NCBI GenBank assembly: GCA_001880285.1
Contig: CP016269.1
Location: forward strand, 2,366,501-2,430,500
Direction of reading: 5' to 3'
Length of the DNA: 64,000 nucleotides
DNA from: Flavobacteriaceae bacterium UJ101
GTDB lineage: Bacteria; Bacteroidota; Bacteroidia; Flavobacteriales; UJ101
The notes beneath the pieces are model-generated. The model had not been told where the DNA came from, ran no database searches, and saw only the letters and a list, made by a program, of their open reading frames with translations. Shown here in pieces: positions 17,988-26,911 of this stretch. A program made the position numbers and the translations under genes. The number at the start of each line of letters is the position of its first letter. Position 1 is the stretch's first letter.

Positions 17988-19763
17988 ATGTTCGAATTCG
18001 AACCAGATGAATATATATTTACCAAATTTGCTCATTACTTTAAACGCAGAAGAAAAAGGAAAGAAGCAAATTTGGCTCATGTAGTTAAATTAAGTGATAT
18101 AAAACCACGTTTGACTATTTTTGCTCGTGCTGTAACAGGGAGTCCTATTGAAATTTATGATGCAGAAAGAGAAGGAGGCTATAAAAATAATAATTTCTTT
18201 TTACCTTCAAAATACGCTGAATTCTCCACTATTGAAGAAAATACTTCTTTTTACTTGTTTAGAGTATTGTATTTATCTATTCAAAAAAAATTGAATTTAA
18301 ATTGGAAAGAAGTTAAAGAATATTCACTTATAGAATCACAAAAAAAAGCAGAAGATACAGCATCAGAAGTATTAAACTATTTATTTAGAGAATTTTCAAT
18401 AACAGAAAAATACTATCAAAAATTTATATTACATTATTCAGAAAAAACAACGAAAAAAAGATTGTCTGATTTTTCCTTTATTTATGGAAAATGGATGCTT
18501 GATGCAACAGAAGAAAAATTAGAAGATCGCTTAAAAAATATTTCAGAGAAAGTTAAAACCACAAATCATGAACAACCTAAAACTTTATTAAAAGCCCATG
18601 CTGTAGAAGAGATCGTTTCAGTTCAAGTAGATAAGAAGCAAGTGGAAGATGCTGTGTTACAACATCAATTTGAAAAAGTCGAAACAGCAGAAGAGTTTAA
18701 TGGAAATTTCAGGAATATGGATGGTGATGATGAACTAGAAGATCATGCAAATGCTTTAGAAGATTTGAATATGAAATATACGGTTCGGGTAGATGATACA
18801 ACACATTCCGTATATCAAGCTGATTTTGTAGAGAATACAACGATTGCAGAAAGTGCATTGAATGATGAAAAGGGGTATTTTATTTTATATGATGAATGGG
18901 ATTATTCCAAACGTAATTACAAAGAGAACTATTGTAAAGTTTATCCAAAAACTATTTTAAAAAAGAATGTAGAATACTATAAAAAAGCCATTTCTAAAAA
19001 TGGTTCAACCTTGCTTGGTTTACGAAAAATGTTGACAACAGTTAATAATAAATATAAGCAACAACGTAGACAAACACAAGGAGAAGAGTTTGATTTAGAT
19101 GCTATTACAGATTTATTTGTTGATGTGCATTCCAATATTACACCATCAGAAAAAATTTACTTGTCTAAACGAAAAAAAGAAAAAGATTTATCTATTTTAT
19201 TGTTGTTGGATAGTAGTTTGTCAACCGATGGTTATGTTGCAGGTAATAGAGTGATTGATGTAGAAAAGCAAGTTTCTATATTATTCGGAGAAATATTAGA
19301 AGAATTTAATATTGATTTTTCTATAAACAGTTTTTACTCAAAAACAAGAAATCATTCTAGTTATATCACTATGAAAGATTTTGATGACAATTGGAATGAA
19401 GCAAAATTTAAAATTGGAGCTATAGAGCCAAGTGGTTATACGCGTATAGGTCCTGCATTGCGTCATTCAGGAGAATTATTAGATAAAAGAAAAACTCAAA
19501 ATAAATGGATCATTCTCATTTCGGATGGAAAGCCTAATGATTATGATCGGTATGAAGGAAAGTATGGTGTTAACGATATAAAACAAGCTCTACGGGAATT
19601 GAATGAAAGACAAATAAATTCCTATGCTTTGGCTATTGAAGCACAAGCAAAGTATTATTTACCACAAATGTTTGGTCAAAATCACTACCAAATATTAACA
19701 ACTCCTGTAGAATTATTACAATCATTAGTAAAGTTATATGAAAAAATAAAACATCAAAAATAA
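17988..19763 (+). CDS. norD: NorD-like VWA-domain activator protein
   Basis: 591 aa, cytoplasmic. A less conserved, highly charged N-terminal 390 residues precedes a C-terminal von Willebrand A domain with the MIDAS motif DSSLS (LLLLDSSLSTDG near residue 402), the conserved Thr in SGYTRIGPALRH and the Asp in ILISDGKPNDYD. This is the usual arrangement of NorD/CbbO partners of NorQ-type ATPases. It directly follows norQ in the operon. The N-terminal region is divergent, so the name rests on the VWA domain plus context. Confidence 0.87.
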   Translation: MFEFEPDEYIFTKFAHYFKRRRKRKEANLAHVVKLSDIKPRLTIFARAVTGSPIEIYDAEREGGYKNNNFFLPSKYAEFSTIEENTSFYLFRVLYLSIQKKLNLNWKEVKEYSLIESQKKAEDTASEVLNYLFREFSITEKYYQKFILHYSEKTTKKRLSDFSFIYGKWMLDATEEKLEDRLKNISEKVKTTNHEQPKTLLKAHAVEEIVSVQVDKKQVEDAVLQHQFEKVETAEEFNGNFRNMDGDDELEDHANALEDLNMKYTVRVDDTTHSVYQADFVENTTIAESALNDEKGYFILYDEWDYSKRNYKENYCKVYPKTILKKNVEYYKKAISKNGSTLLGLRKMLTTVNNKYKQQRRQTQGEEFDLDAITDLFVDVHSNITPSEKIYLSKRKKEKDLSILLLLDSSLSTDGYVAGNRVIDVEKQVSILFGEILEEFNIDFSINSFYSKTRNHSSYITMKDFDDNWNEAKFKIGAIEPSGYTRIGPALRHSGELLDKRKTQNKWIILISDGKPNDYDRYEGKYGVNDIKQALRELNERQINSYALAIEAQAKYYLPQMFGQNHYQILTTPVELLQSLVKLYEKIKHQK

Positions 19764-19785
19764 TGATAGAAGGATTAAATTGACT

Positions 19786-20367
19786 ATGAAAACATCAATA
19801 ATAGATCATAAAAATATATATTATCCTCCAGGAGGAATTTTATTGTGGATTATCATCTACCTTGAACTAATAACTTTTGGTATGGGGTTGATTGCAATGG
19901 CATACTATAGTAAGCAAGAGCCAGAAAGTTTCCATACGTCAAGACTTTTGTTAAATTCTACTTATGGTATGATTAATACGCTGTTTCTCTTAACAAGTGG
20001 AGCTTGTATGGCGGCTAGTGTAAATGAATTGAAGGTTAAAAACAACAAAAAAGGGAAACAATATCTTTTACTTACCATACTTTTTGGAGGATTATTTTTA
20101 GGTTTAAAAACACTTGAATATTATGACAAAATTAAAGGAGGTTTAGAGATGGGATACAATACTTTTTTTAATTTTTATTGGATGCTTACCCTGTTTCATG
20201 TAATACATGTTATAGTAGGACTGGTCATATTAGTTGTTATTTATTTTGGAATAAAAAATGAGAATTTAAATACACAAATAGATGATATTGAATCTGGTGC
20301 AGCGTTTTGGCATATGTGTGATCTTATTTGGCTTTTGCTATTTCCTGTAGTCTATTTAATTTTTTAA
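19786..20367 (+). CDS. norE: NorE-like heme-copper oxidase subunit III family protein
   Basis: About 193 aa from the ATG at 19786; an in-frame TTG at 19780 is possible but only adds two residues. Five or so hydrophobic helices and the subunit III-like ending FNFYWMLTLFHVIHVIVGLVIL and AFWHMCDLIWLLLFPVVYL. NorE is an accessory subunit III homologue that improves NO reductase activity or assembly in several denitrifiers. Positioned after norD and 1 bp before norF. Confidence 0.87.
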   Translation: MKTSIIDHKNIYYPPGGILLWIIIYLELITFGMGLIAMAYYSKQEPESFHTSRLLLNSTYGMINTLFLLTSGACMAASVNELKVKNNKKGKQYLLLTILFGGLFLGLKTLEYYDKIKGGLEMGYNTFFNFYWMLTLFHVIHVIVGLVILVVIYFGIKNENLNTQIDDIESGAAFWHMCDLIWLLLFPVVYLIF

Positions 20368-20368
20368 G

Positions 20369-20608
20369 ATGAGTAAAACTGTTATTTCAACTTGGACCCT
20401 TTTAATTATACTGACTATTGTTTCAGCTGTATTTGGTAACCTTCAAGAAGCATATAGGGTTATTATATTAATGATTTTAGTAATTATAAAATTTTGTAGT
20501 GTTGGTTTTCAGTTTATGGAGCTTAAAAAAGCTCATGTTTTTTGGAAAACACTTTTAATAGTATATATAGTAATGTTTGCATTGTTATTATGCATTATTA
20601 GTTTATGA
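20369..20608 (+). CDS. norF: NorF-like small membrane protein (cytochrome c oxidase subunit IV family)
   Basis: 79 aa with three predicted helices. The pattern MSKTVISTWTLLIILTIVSA, then VIILMILVIIKFCSVGFQFMELKKAH resembles the cytochrome C oxidase subunit IV/NorF family. Starts 1 bp after norE, last gene of the operon, followed by a strong terminator. Confidence 0.83.
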   Translation: MSKTVISTWTLLIILTIVSAVFGNLQEAYRVIILMILVIIKFCSVGFQFMELKKAHVFWKTLLIVYIVMFALLLCIISL

Positions 20609-20659
20609 GTAAATAAGGATTGTAAATAGTTTTGGAATACACTTTTTATATAAACTAAA

Positions 20660-20695
20660 AACACCCCGTTTTAAATTTGTTTAAAACGGGGTGTT
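20660..20695. terminator. bidirectional 16-bp hairpin terminator
   Basis: Perfect 16-bp stem: left arm 20660-20675 (AACACCCCGTTTTAAA), 4-nt loop TTTG, right arm 20680-20695. It closes the nor/nir operon and the convergent acyl-CoA dehydrogenase gene ending at 20713. Confidence 0.85.
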
Positions 20696-20712
20696 ACATG
20701 CTAATAAATTAT

Positions 20713-22218
20713 CTATACAAACTTTAACCAAGCACTCCCTTCTTGGTAATTTTCTTTTGGTTCTACGCTATTACTATAATTAAACGATCCTATTAATGAA
20801 GAAACTTCATGTTGAATGGATTGTAAGCTGTCTTGTATTAAATCTTTTCTAAATCCTTTTTCTTCTAAATTTATGACTAGATTAGCTGAGATAATTCGGC
20901 TAATTATTTTTCCTAAATCTACCATTTTTCGTTGAGAAATAGGAGCTTCTATAGAAAAGTTAACTGTTGATTTAAAAAGATCTGCTGCTTTTTCAGTTAG
21001 ATTATAGTGTGATAAAAAGCTTAAAAAGTTCTTTTCTTTTGAACGCTTCATCATTTTTAAAACCATTTCTGAAATCTGAGTATATAACATTTCATTTGAG
21101 CCTTCAAAAATTTGAAAAGGACGACTATCTACAATACCACGTGTTGCAATATTTTCCATTTTATAACCATTACCTCCAAATAATTGAGCAACAGTTTGAG
21201 AAGATTCTTGCATTAAATCTGTTATGTAAGTTTTAATACTGTTTGCCTCAACAGCATCTGATGATAAATCATTCTCAATACCACTTTTTTCAGCACTTCG
21301 AGCACACATAGCAGAACAAATAGTATAAGCATTTTGAACTCTTGATAACTGAAAACGAACTTGGTCTAATTCAAATAATGGCTTATTTCCAACAATTCTA
21401 TTTCTAGTGTGTTGTAAACCTTCGTCGTACATTCTTTTTACAAAGCCCATTCCCATACCAGGAAACTGCATTCTACTACGATGTAATAAATCAAGCATTA
21501 ATTTTAAACCAGTCGATTCCGGAGTTAATTTATAGGTTTTAGGAATACGAATATTTTTAAGTTGATTGATTCCATAAGGAATCATATATAAACCTAAATT
21601 ATTATAATATTCAGAAACATGAACACGTTGATCACAATGAGTATTATCTGCTATAAAAAAGTCAATATCTCGATCTAATTTCCCATTTTCTCCTTGATTA
21701 CGAGATGTGATTAACCAATAATCAGCTAATCCCGTTAATCCTTGCCAATGTTTTGTTCCGTTAATGGTAAAATGATTGTTATCAAAAGTATGATGTGTTT
21801 GCATATTCAAAGCATCACTACCATAATCTGGTTCTGTAATCATGAGACCACCCATATTTTGCTTTTCAAGAAAACGTTTAAAGACTTCACCTTTGGCCGC
21901 TTCTTGAGCATATTTAGCTACAGGTTCTAAAAAAAGAGCAATATTAATTCCAAAAGTTAAGGATAGGGGTAGTGATTCATAAGAAGCTGCTTCTAAAATT
22001 CCTAAACATTCCTTAACCTTTACACCTCTTCCTCCAAAATTTTTAGGAATAGCTACAGATAATGGTTTATTTGCCATAATCTCTCTCATAACCAAGGGAG
22101 GAAGGCTTCTTTTTAAGCTAAATTTTTGAATATCATCACGATCATGAAAAACGCTTTTTAAAGAGTTTTTGAATGTTTTGATGAATTCATCAAAAGCAAT
22201 AGGAGTGTTCAAATCCAT
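20713..22218 (-). CDS. acyl-CoA dehydrogenase family flavoprotein
   Basis: 501 aa. Motifs of the acyl-CoA dehydrogenase fold: MITEPDYGSDALNMQT (FAD/substrate contact), FTINGTKHWQGLTGLADYW, the segment QLFGGNGYKMEN and the catalytic-region FEGSNEMLYTQI with its Glu. It is longer than classic ACADs (about 380 aa), with a C-terminal extension of about 100 residues typical of some Bacteroidota members. Probably oxidises an acyl-CoA to the enoyl-CoA; the chain-length preference cannot be read. Monocistronic, with a near-consensus -7 box (TACCTTTA on the minus strand) at 22243-22250. The rest of the gap from about 22251 to 22525 holds nothing I recognise. Confidence 0.88.
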   Translation of the reverse strand: MDLNTPIAFDEFIKTFKNSLKSVFHDRDDIQKFSLKRSLPPLVMREIMANKPLSVAIPKNFGGRGVKVKECLGILEAASYESLPLSLTFGINIALFLEPVAKYAQEAAKGEVFKRFLEKQNMGGLMITEPDYGSDALNMQTHHTFDNNHFTINGTKHWQGLTGLADYWLITSRNQGENGKLDRDIDFFIADNTHCDQRVHVSEYYNNLGLYMIPYGINQLKNIRIPKTYKLTPESTGLKLMLDLLHRSRMQFPGMGMGFVKRMYDEGLQHTRNRIVGNKPLFELDQVRFQLSRVQNAYTICSAMCARSAEKSGIENDLSSDAVEANSIKTYITDLMQESSQTVAQLFGGNGYKMENIATRGIVDSRPFQIFEGSNEMLYTQISEMVLKMMKRSKEKNFLSFLSHYNLTEKAADLFKSTVNFSIEAPISQRKMVDLGKIISRIISANLVINLEEKGFRKDLIQDSLQSIQHEVSSLIGSFNYSNSVEPKENYQEGSAWLKFV

Positions 22219-22525
22219 ATAGTATATAAAATCATTATTAATTATAAGGCTAAAGGTATTAATTTAATTTAGTTTTAAGTGTATATTTTATTATTCAAGC
22301 ATAAAATTTATTTAATTAATGAATAGTAGAAAAATAATTAAATAGTCGAAGTGTTTAAAAATAGAGGGATTAGTATTTCTTAAGAACTTAAAATACTATT
22401 ATAAATTTTTGTGTTTTTTGCTTAGAGTACTATGAATGACGACACTGTAGTATTTATTCGTATTCTAATTCTGTCACTATATGAAACCTTTACTATATAG
22501 TTGAATTATATATTTTTAAAAATAA

Positions 22526-22567
22526 AAAACCTGTAAAATAGTTATTATTAAACTAAATACAGGTTTT
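22526..22567 (-). terminator. terminator of the tRNA transcript
   Basis: AAAACCTGTA (22526-22535) pairs with TACAGGTTTT (22558-22567), and an inner TAGTT/AACTA stem (22539-22543, 22551-22555) stacks in the loop. The A-rich run at about 22515-22529 supplies the T-run on the minus strand, 6 nt beyond the tRNA-Leu end. Confidence 0.7.
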
Positions 22568-22572
22568 AATAG

Positions 22573-22657
22573 TACTCGGAGCGGGACTTGAACCCGCACG
22601 GACGCAATGTCCACTGGATTTTAAGTCCAGCGTGTCTACCAATTCCACCATCCGAGC
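22573..22657 (-). tRNA. tRNA-Leu (anticodon TAA)
   Basis: 85-nt cloverleaf with a long variable arm as in Leu tRNAs. The acceptor stem GCTCGGA pairs with TCCGAGT, discriminator A. The anticodon stem CTGGA/TCCAG encloses the loop CTTAAAA, anticodon TAA. T-arm GCGGGTTCAAGTCCCGC is intact. CCA is not encoded. Confidence 0.96.
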
Positions 22658-22674
22658 ATCCTTATGTTGTGATG

Positions 22675-22746
22675 AGCGAGAAACGGGATTCGAACCCGCG
22701 ACCCCAACCTTGGCAAGGTTGTGCTCTACCCCTGAGCTACTCTCGC
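22675..22746 (-). tRNA. tRNA-Gly (anticodon GCC)
   Basis: 72-nt cloverleaf. The acceptor GCGAGAG pairs with TTCTCGC (one G-T pair), D-arm GCTCAGGGGTAGAGC, anticodon stem CAACC/GGTTG with loop TTGCCAA (GCC), T-arm GCGGGTTCGAATCCCGT, discriminator T. It lies 17 bp upstream of tRNA-Leu on the same strand, so both come from one precursor. Confidence 0.96.
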
Positions 22747-22779
22747 AAAATAAAAGAACGTCATTTCTTTTTGTGAATG

Positions 22780-22787
22780 CAAATATA
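22780..22787 (-). promoter_or_regulatory. -7 promoter box of the tRNA-Gly/tRNA-Leu transcript
   Basis: TATATTTG followed by C on the minus strand, exact match to TAnnTTTG, 34 nt before the tRNA-Gly 5' end. Confidence 0.6.
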
Positions 22788-22887
22788 CTAGAAAAAACCA
22801 ATTTTAAAATAGATTTTTAAGGTTTTTTACTAGAGGAAAATAAAAGGAATGAAATATTAAGAAATACTAAATGTATAAAGAAAAACG

Positions 22888-22895
22888 TATATTTG
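22888..22895 (+). promoter_or_regulatory. -7 promoter box of lipA
   Basis: TATATTTG, exact match to TAnnTTTG, 18 nt before the lipA ATG. Confidence 0.55.
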
Positions 22896-22913
22896 TAAAA
22901 GGAATAATGATAT

Positions 22914-23786
22914 ATGGAAACAACCTTAAAAGAGGTGGCTCATGATGCTCCAAAACCAAAATGGTTAAGAGTAAAGCTACCAACAGGAAAAAAATATACA
23001 GAGTTAAGAGGACTCGTTGATAAATATGAGCTAAATACAATTTGCCAAAGTGGAAGCTGTCCTAATATGGGAGAATGTTGGGGAGAAGGTGTTGCAACCT
23101 TTATGATTTTGGGGAATATTTGTACACGATCGTGTGGATTTTGTGGAGTGAAAACAGGGCGACCTGAAACAGTAGATTGGGAAGAACCAGAAAAAGTGGC
23201 ACGATCCATTAAATTAATGAAAATTCAGCATGCTGTTATTACTTCGGTTGATCGAGATGATTTAAAAGATGGAGGATCTATTATTTGGGCAGAGACCATT
23301 CGTGCGATTCGTCGTATTTCACCCCAAACAACTATGGAAACTTTAATTCCAGATTTTCAGGGAGATCCGAAATTGATTAATAGAATACTTGAAACAAGTC
23401 CAGAAGTTATTTCTCATAACATGGAGACGGTTCGAAGATTGACAAGAGAGGTTCGAATTCAAGCAAAATATGAACGTAGTTTAGAAGTTTTGAAATATTT
23501 AAAAGATTCGGGGCAGAGACGTACGAAAACAGGGATTATGTTAGGCTTAGGAGAAACACATGATGAAATCATCCAAACGATTGATGATATCAGAGAAGCT
23601 AAGGTAGATGTGCTTACGATTGGTCAATATTTAAGACCTACAAAAAATCATTTACCACTTCGTGAATTTATCACACCAGAACGATTTAAAATATACGAAG
23701 AATATGGTAAAAAATTAGGATTTAGGCATGTAGAAAGTAGTCCACTAGTTCGGTCATCCTATAAAGCAAAAAAACATATTGAATAA
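22914..23786 (+). CDS. lipA: lipoyl synthase
   Basis: 290 aa. Radical SAM enzyme with both 4Fe-4S clusters visible: the auxiliary cluster cysteines in [12 protein letters not shown] and the radical SAM CxxxCxxC in CTRSCGFC. Further signatures are [23 protein letters not shown] and the C-terminal [11 protein letters not shown], where the conserved Ser of the auxiliary cluster ligates. Inserts two sulfurs into octanoyl groups on lipoyl domains such as those of the E2 protein at 58641-60230. Own promoter and terminator. Confidence 0.97.
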   Translation: METTLKEVAHDAPKPKWLRVKLPTGKKYTELRGLVDKYELNTICQSGSCPNMGECWGEGVATFMILGNICTRSCGFCGVKTGRPETVDWEEPEKVARSIKLMKIQHAVITSVDRDDLKDGGSIIWAETIRAIRRISPQTTMETLIPDFQGDPKLINRILETSPEVISHNMETVRRLTREVRIQAKYERSLEVLKYLKDSGQRRTKTGIMLGLGETHDEIIQTIDDIREAKVDVLTIGQYLRPTKNHLPLREFITPERFKIYEEYGKKLGFRHVESSPLVRSSYKAKKHIE

Positions 23787-23790
23787 AAAA

Positions 23791-23813
23791 AAAGCTCCTG
23801 AATGGAGCTTTTT
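23791..23813 (+). terminator. hairpin terminator after lipA
   Basis: AAAGCTCC (23791-23798), loop TGAAT, GGAGCTTT (23804-23811), then further T. Confidence 0.85.
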
Positions 23814-23890
23814 CTTTGATTTTAAGTGTTATTTAGAGATAGTTTTTGTAAATTTATAAGTAAGTAAATAACACTTTTAAAACAATAAAA

Positions 23891-24337
23891 ATGAGAAATA
23901 TAGTAGTTCCAATCGATTTTGGTGATTTTTCAAAAAGAATCATTAATTTTTCTGTTGAATATGCACAGAATAAGGATATAAAATTATATTTTCTACATGT
24001 ACTTCCATTAGATGTTTCCTATGTTGTAGGTGATATGGGAATGCAGTACGTACATGGTATTCAGGGAAATATGATAGAGGTTGATACTAAGCGTTTAGAA
24101 GAATTAACCAATTTTATAAAAGAAAAAAATATTCCTTATGAAACAGAAGTTATACAAGGTATAGCTTCAGATACCATTCTAGAAAAGGCAAAAGAAGTTG
24201 ATGCAGAATTAATATTGATAGGTTCTCATGGACATGGAGCACTTTATGAAGCTTTGGTAGGAAGTGTAGCACATGATGTCTTAAAAATAACCGACATTCC
24301 TGTATTAATAGTTCCGGATAAATATAGAACCAAATAA
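23891..24337 (+). CDS. universal stress protein (UspA family)
   Basis: 148 aa, one Usp domain. Starts MRNIVVPIDFGDFSKRII and ends with the nucleotide-binding pattern GSHGHGALYEALVGSVAHDVLK then PVLIVP, matching the G-2x-G-9x-G(S/T) ATP-binding signature. Small cytoplasmic stress proteins of this class bind ATP and respond to starvation or oxygen limitation. Stands alone between lipA and a phosphoesterase gene. Confidence 0.93.
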   Translation: MRNIVVPIDFGDFSKRIINFSVEYAQNKDIKLYFLHVLPLDVSYVVGDMGMQYVHGIQGNMIEVDTKRLEELTNFIKEKNIPYETEVIQGIASDTILEKAKEVDAELILIGSHGHGALYEALVGSVAHDVLKITDIPVLIVPDKYRTK

Positions 24338-24373
24338 TAACTTTTTATTAATTTATTATTTCTATATTGCCAA

Positions 24374-24381
24374 TATATTTG
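24374..24381 (+). promoter_or_regulatory. -7 promoter box of the metallophosphoesterase gene
   Basis: TATATTTG, exact match to TAnnTTTG, 34 nt before the ATG at 24416. Confidence 0.5.
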
Positions 24382-24415
24382 GAAAATATAGAATCACTTT
24401 TAAAATAAGAAATTA

Positions 24416-25045
24416 ATGAAATATTTTATTGTTGGAGATGTTCACGGTTGTGTAAATACATACAAAGCTTTTTTAGAAAAGTATTGGAATCCTCAAAAAG
24501 AAATTTTAATACAAGTAGGAGATATAGCGAACAAAGGAAAATTCACATACGAAACTATTTTGTTTTCAATGGAATTGTCTAAAAAATATCCTGAGAATTT
24601 TGTCCAACTAAAAGGGAATAATGATCATATTTTATATAAAGAACTACAAGAAAAAGGTTTTTCTAAAGAAATAAAACAGTTATTAGAAGAGAGAGAAATA
24701 GAAGAAGATTCTGTTGTAAATTGGTTAGGAGGATTACTTCACTTTTGGGAAAATGATACCATTTTTGTTAGTCATGCTGGAGTTGATAAGAATAATAATT
24801 ACCCTGTAAAAGAAGATGACTTAAGAATTGTTTATACAAGAGAAAAGCTAAAAAATATTGGGAAAATGCAGTTTATAGGGCATGTTCTTGTTGAAGCTCC
24901 TTTTTATAATAAAGAGAAAAACATATGGTATTTAGATACCGGAGCTGGTTTTCGTAAGAAATTATCAGGTGTAAAAGTGAAACTAAATGGAAAAGTAACT
25001 GATATTATTTCAACTAAAGTAAAAAAGAAAGATTTTTTAGGATGA
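24416..25045 (+). CDS. calcineurin-like metallophosphoesterase
   Basis: 209 aa. Metal-binding blocks in order: GDVHGC, GDIANKG (in place of GDxxdRG), GNNDH (for GNHE/D), VSHAG and FIGH. These resemble the bacterial PPP-type serine/threonine phosphatases and symmetrical Ap4A hydrolases of the PrpE/ApaH group. The exact substrate is uncertain. It ends 1 bp before the next gene, so the pair is co-transcribed. Confidence 0.85.
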   Translation: MKYFIVGDVHGCVNTYKAFLEKYWNPQKEILIQVGDIANKGKFTYETILFSMELSKKYPENFVQLKGNNDHILYKELQEKGFSKEIKQLLEEREIEEDSVVNWLGGLLHFWENDTIFVSHAGVDKNNNYPVKEDDLRIVYTREKLKNIGKMQFIGHVLVEAPFYNKEKNIWYLDTGAGFRKKLSGVKVKLNGKVTDIISTKVKKKDFLG

Positions 25046-25046
25046 T

Positions 25047-25631
25047 ATGAACTTTTTAGCACATCAATATCTATCAATGGATGTTCCTGCAATAAAAGCA
25101 GGAAATCTTTTGGGTGAATTTGTAAGAGGAAAAAAATATGGAGATTATCCTGAAATGATTCAGAAGGGAATTTTGCTTCATAGAAAGATAGATGATTTTA
25201 CGGATAAACATGAAGTCGTTCTCAATTTAGTTAGAGAAATGAATCCTGTATTCCATAAATATGCTCCTGTTATTTCAGATGTGTTTTTTGATTACTGTTT
25301 AGCAAAAAATTGGTGGAAATTCTCAGAGGTTAGTTTACAAGATTTTTGTGATCAAACTTACGATGATTTGGAGAGCTTTAGCCCTCAGATGCCAGAAAAA
25401 GTTCAAGAAATGATTATAAGTATGCGTGAACATAATTGGTTGTATCATTATCAAAATTTAGAAGGAATTCAACATTCTTTAAAAAATTTGAAACGTCGAA
25501 CTTCTTTTGATAATAATATTGAAGATGCCGTAAAATACTTATATACAAACGAAGAAAAAATTGAAAAAGCCTTTTTAAAATTTTTTCCTGATATACAAAA
25601 AGAATGTAAAACCTTTTTAGAAAGTGATTAA
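25047..25631 (+). CDS. acyl carrier protein phosphodiesterase (AcpH/DUF479 family)
   Basis: 194 aa. Family signatures MNFLAHQYLS, GNLLGEFVRGKKYGDYP, GILLHRKIDDFTDKH and VFFDYCLAKNWWKF are all present. AcpH removes the phosphopantetheine arm from holo-ACP. An all-helical HD-like fold with conserved His/Asp. Second gene of a two-gene unit with the phosphoesterase. Confidence 0.87.
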   Translation: MNFLAHQYLSMDVPAIKAGNLLGEFVRGKKYGDYPEMIQKGILLHRKIDDFTDKHEVVLNLVREMNPVFHKYAPVISDVFFDYCLAKNWWKFSEVSLQDFCDQTYDDLESFSPQMPEKVQEMIISMREHNWLYHYQNLEGIQHSLKNLKRRTSFDNNIEDAVKYLYTNEEKIEKAFLKFFPDIQKECKTFLESD

Positions 25632-25662
25632 ATAAAAGGGCTTTTTAAAAAGGTTCTGGTAT

Positions 25663-25848
25663 TTAATTAGTCATAAATAAAGCCAATATTATTTTTCCAA
25701 AGACAGTAAAAATAATACCCAATACAGCTAATAAACCTAAGAAAAATAGAAAAAGTAATCCACAAGATAAGTACCATTCTGTCTTTCCCTTATCACCTCC
25801 TTCTTCTGATGAATTAGAATCGAATTGTTTGAGTTTGGTGATTTTCAT
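25663..25848 (-). CDS. small membrane protein, paralogue of its upstream neighbour
   Basis: 61 aa. Charged N-terminal 28 residues followed by one or two helices (WYLSCGLLFLFFLGLLAVLG, then IFTVFGKIILALF). The hydrophobic half aligns position by position with the neighbouring 79-aa protein (x-YL-S/T-x-G-x-LF-x-F-x-x-GL-x-x-V-x-G), so the two arose by duplication. Starts 1 bp after the stop of that gene. Function unknown. Confidence 0.6.
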   Translation of the reverse strand: MKITKLKQFDSNSSEEGGDKGKTEWYLSCGLLFLFFLGLLAVLGIIFTVFGKIILALFMTN

Positions 25849-25849
25849 A

Positions 25850-26089
25850 TTAAAAAATTGATGTCAAAATATCAGTGAAAAGCCCTAAGATTCCGCCAAT
25901 AACAGTGATGAGTCCAACAAGAAAGATAAAGAGACATCCTAATGTTAAATAGCATCCTTTATTACTACTTCTAGGTGGTTGATAAGGTTGTTCATAATTT
26001 TGATAAGTTCCTTGAGTATTTGATAGAGGTTGACTTTCAATAACTTCAGCTTCTATATATTCTCCGTTTCCAGAATTATTTTGATTCAT
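25850..26089 (-). CDS. small membrane protein with Gln/Asn/Pro-rich cytoplasmic head
   Basis: 79 aa. N-terminal 45 residues rich in Gln, Asn, Tyr and Pro (QNYEQPYQPPRSSNKG), then a hydrophobic tail CYLTLGCLFIFLVGLITVIG. First gene of a two-gene minus-strand unit with its 61-aa paralogue. No family recognised beyond that resemblance. Confidence 0.6.
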   Translation of the reverse strand: MNQNNSGNGEYIEAEVIESQPLSNTQGTYQNYEQPYQPPRSSNKGCYLTLGCLFIFLVGLITVIGGILGLFTDILTSIF

Positions 26090-26286
26090 TTGTAGTGTTT
26101 AATTATTTATGATAGATGATATGCAATATACATTCCAAAATTATTTTTGACAGATCTAAGAACAAAAATAGACATTTTTTCATGTCAAAAAGAGTAAATC
26201 ATGATGAAAAACTTTAAAGTTATGCTTTTCAAGAATTCACTTAAATATTGTATCTTTCGACTTTAAAATAAAAAGTACGCAATTTA

Positions 26287-26898
26287 GTGGATTTAGTTCA
26301 ATTAAATATTAAAGGAATTTCTTACAGTCAAACACAAACAGGTGCTTATGCATTGATTCTGGAAGAAAATCGAACCAAAAAAAAGATTCCTATTGTAATA
26401 GGAGCTTATGAAGCACAATCGATAGCCATTTCGTTAGAAAAAGATCTTCGTCCACCAAGACCTTTAACTCATGATTTATTCAAATCATTTGCCGACATAT
26501 ATGAGGTTAATTTGCATGAGGTGATAATTTATAAATTAGTAGATGGAGTTTTCTATTCGCACTTGATATGGGAAAAAGACGGGGTTAAAACAGCAATTGA
26601 TTCCAGAACTTCTGATGCGTGTGCTTTAGCTGTTCGTTTTAATGTCCCTATTTTTACAACGGTTGAAATTGTTGAAAAGGCAGGTATTTACTTTGAAGAA
26701 GAAACACAAAGTGAGGAAAAGAAATCTCCAGATTTAGATGGTGAATTAGAGAAACAAATTTCATCAACTTTAGAAGATAAAGCTGTTTTTTCTAATATTT
26801 CAAAAGAAGAATTAGAAGGAATGTTAAATGAAGCTGTTAAAAATGAAGATTATGAATTAGCAGCTAAACTTCGTGATGAATTAGATAAAAGAAACTAA
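26287..26898 (+). CDS. bifunctional nuclease family protein (BFN/DUF151 plus UVR motif)
   Basis: 203 aa with a GTG start at 26287; the conserved N-terminus (VQLNIKGISYSQTQTGAYALIL) begins right there and no ATG lies upstream in frame. Residues 1-135 form the BFN/DUF151 domain (PIVIGAYEAQSIAI, RPLTHDLFKS, DSRTSDACALAVRFN), which in plants and mycobacteria has been linked to RNase/DNase activity. Residues about 165-202 are a UvrB/UvrC (UVR) motif (MLNEAVKNEDYELAAKLRDELDK). Followed after 13 bp by a nucleoside transporter gene. Confidence 0.88.
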   Translation: MDLVQLNIKGISYSQTQTGAYALILEENRTKKKIPIVIGAYEAQSIAISLEKDLRPPRPLTHDLFKSFADIYEVNLHEVIIYKLVDGVFYSHLIWEKDGVKTAIDSRTSDACALAVRFNVPIFTTVEIVEKAGIYFEEETQSEEKKSPDLDGELEKQISSTLEDKAVFSNISKEELEGMLNEAVKNEDYELAAKLRDELDKRN

Positions 26899-26911
26899 AA
26901 TAACTTAATAT

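Noticed and set aside
22553-22801. 82-aa minus-strand ORF (and two + strand ORFs) over the tRNA pair
   Set aside because: They read through tRNA-Gly and tRNA-Leu; the peptide is the usual tRNA-derived artefact.
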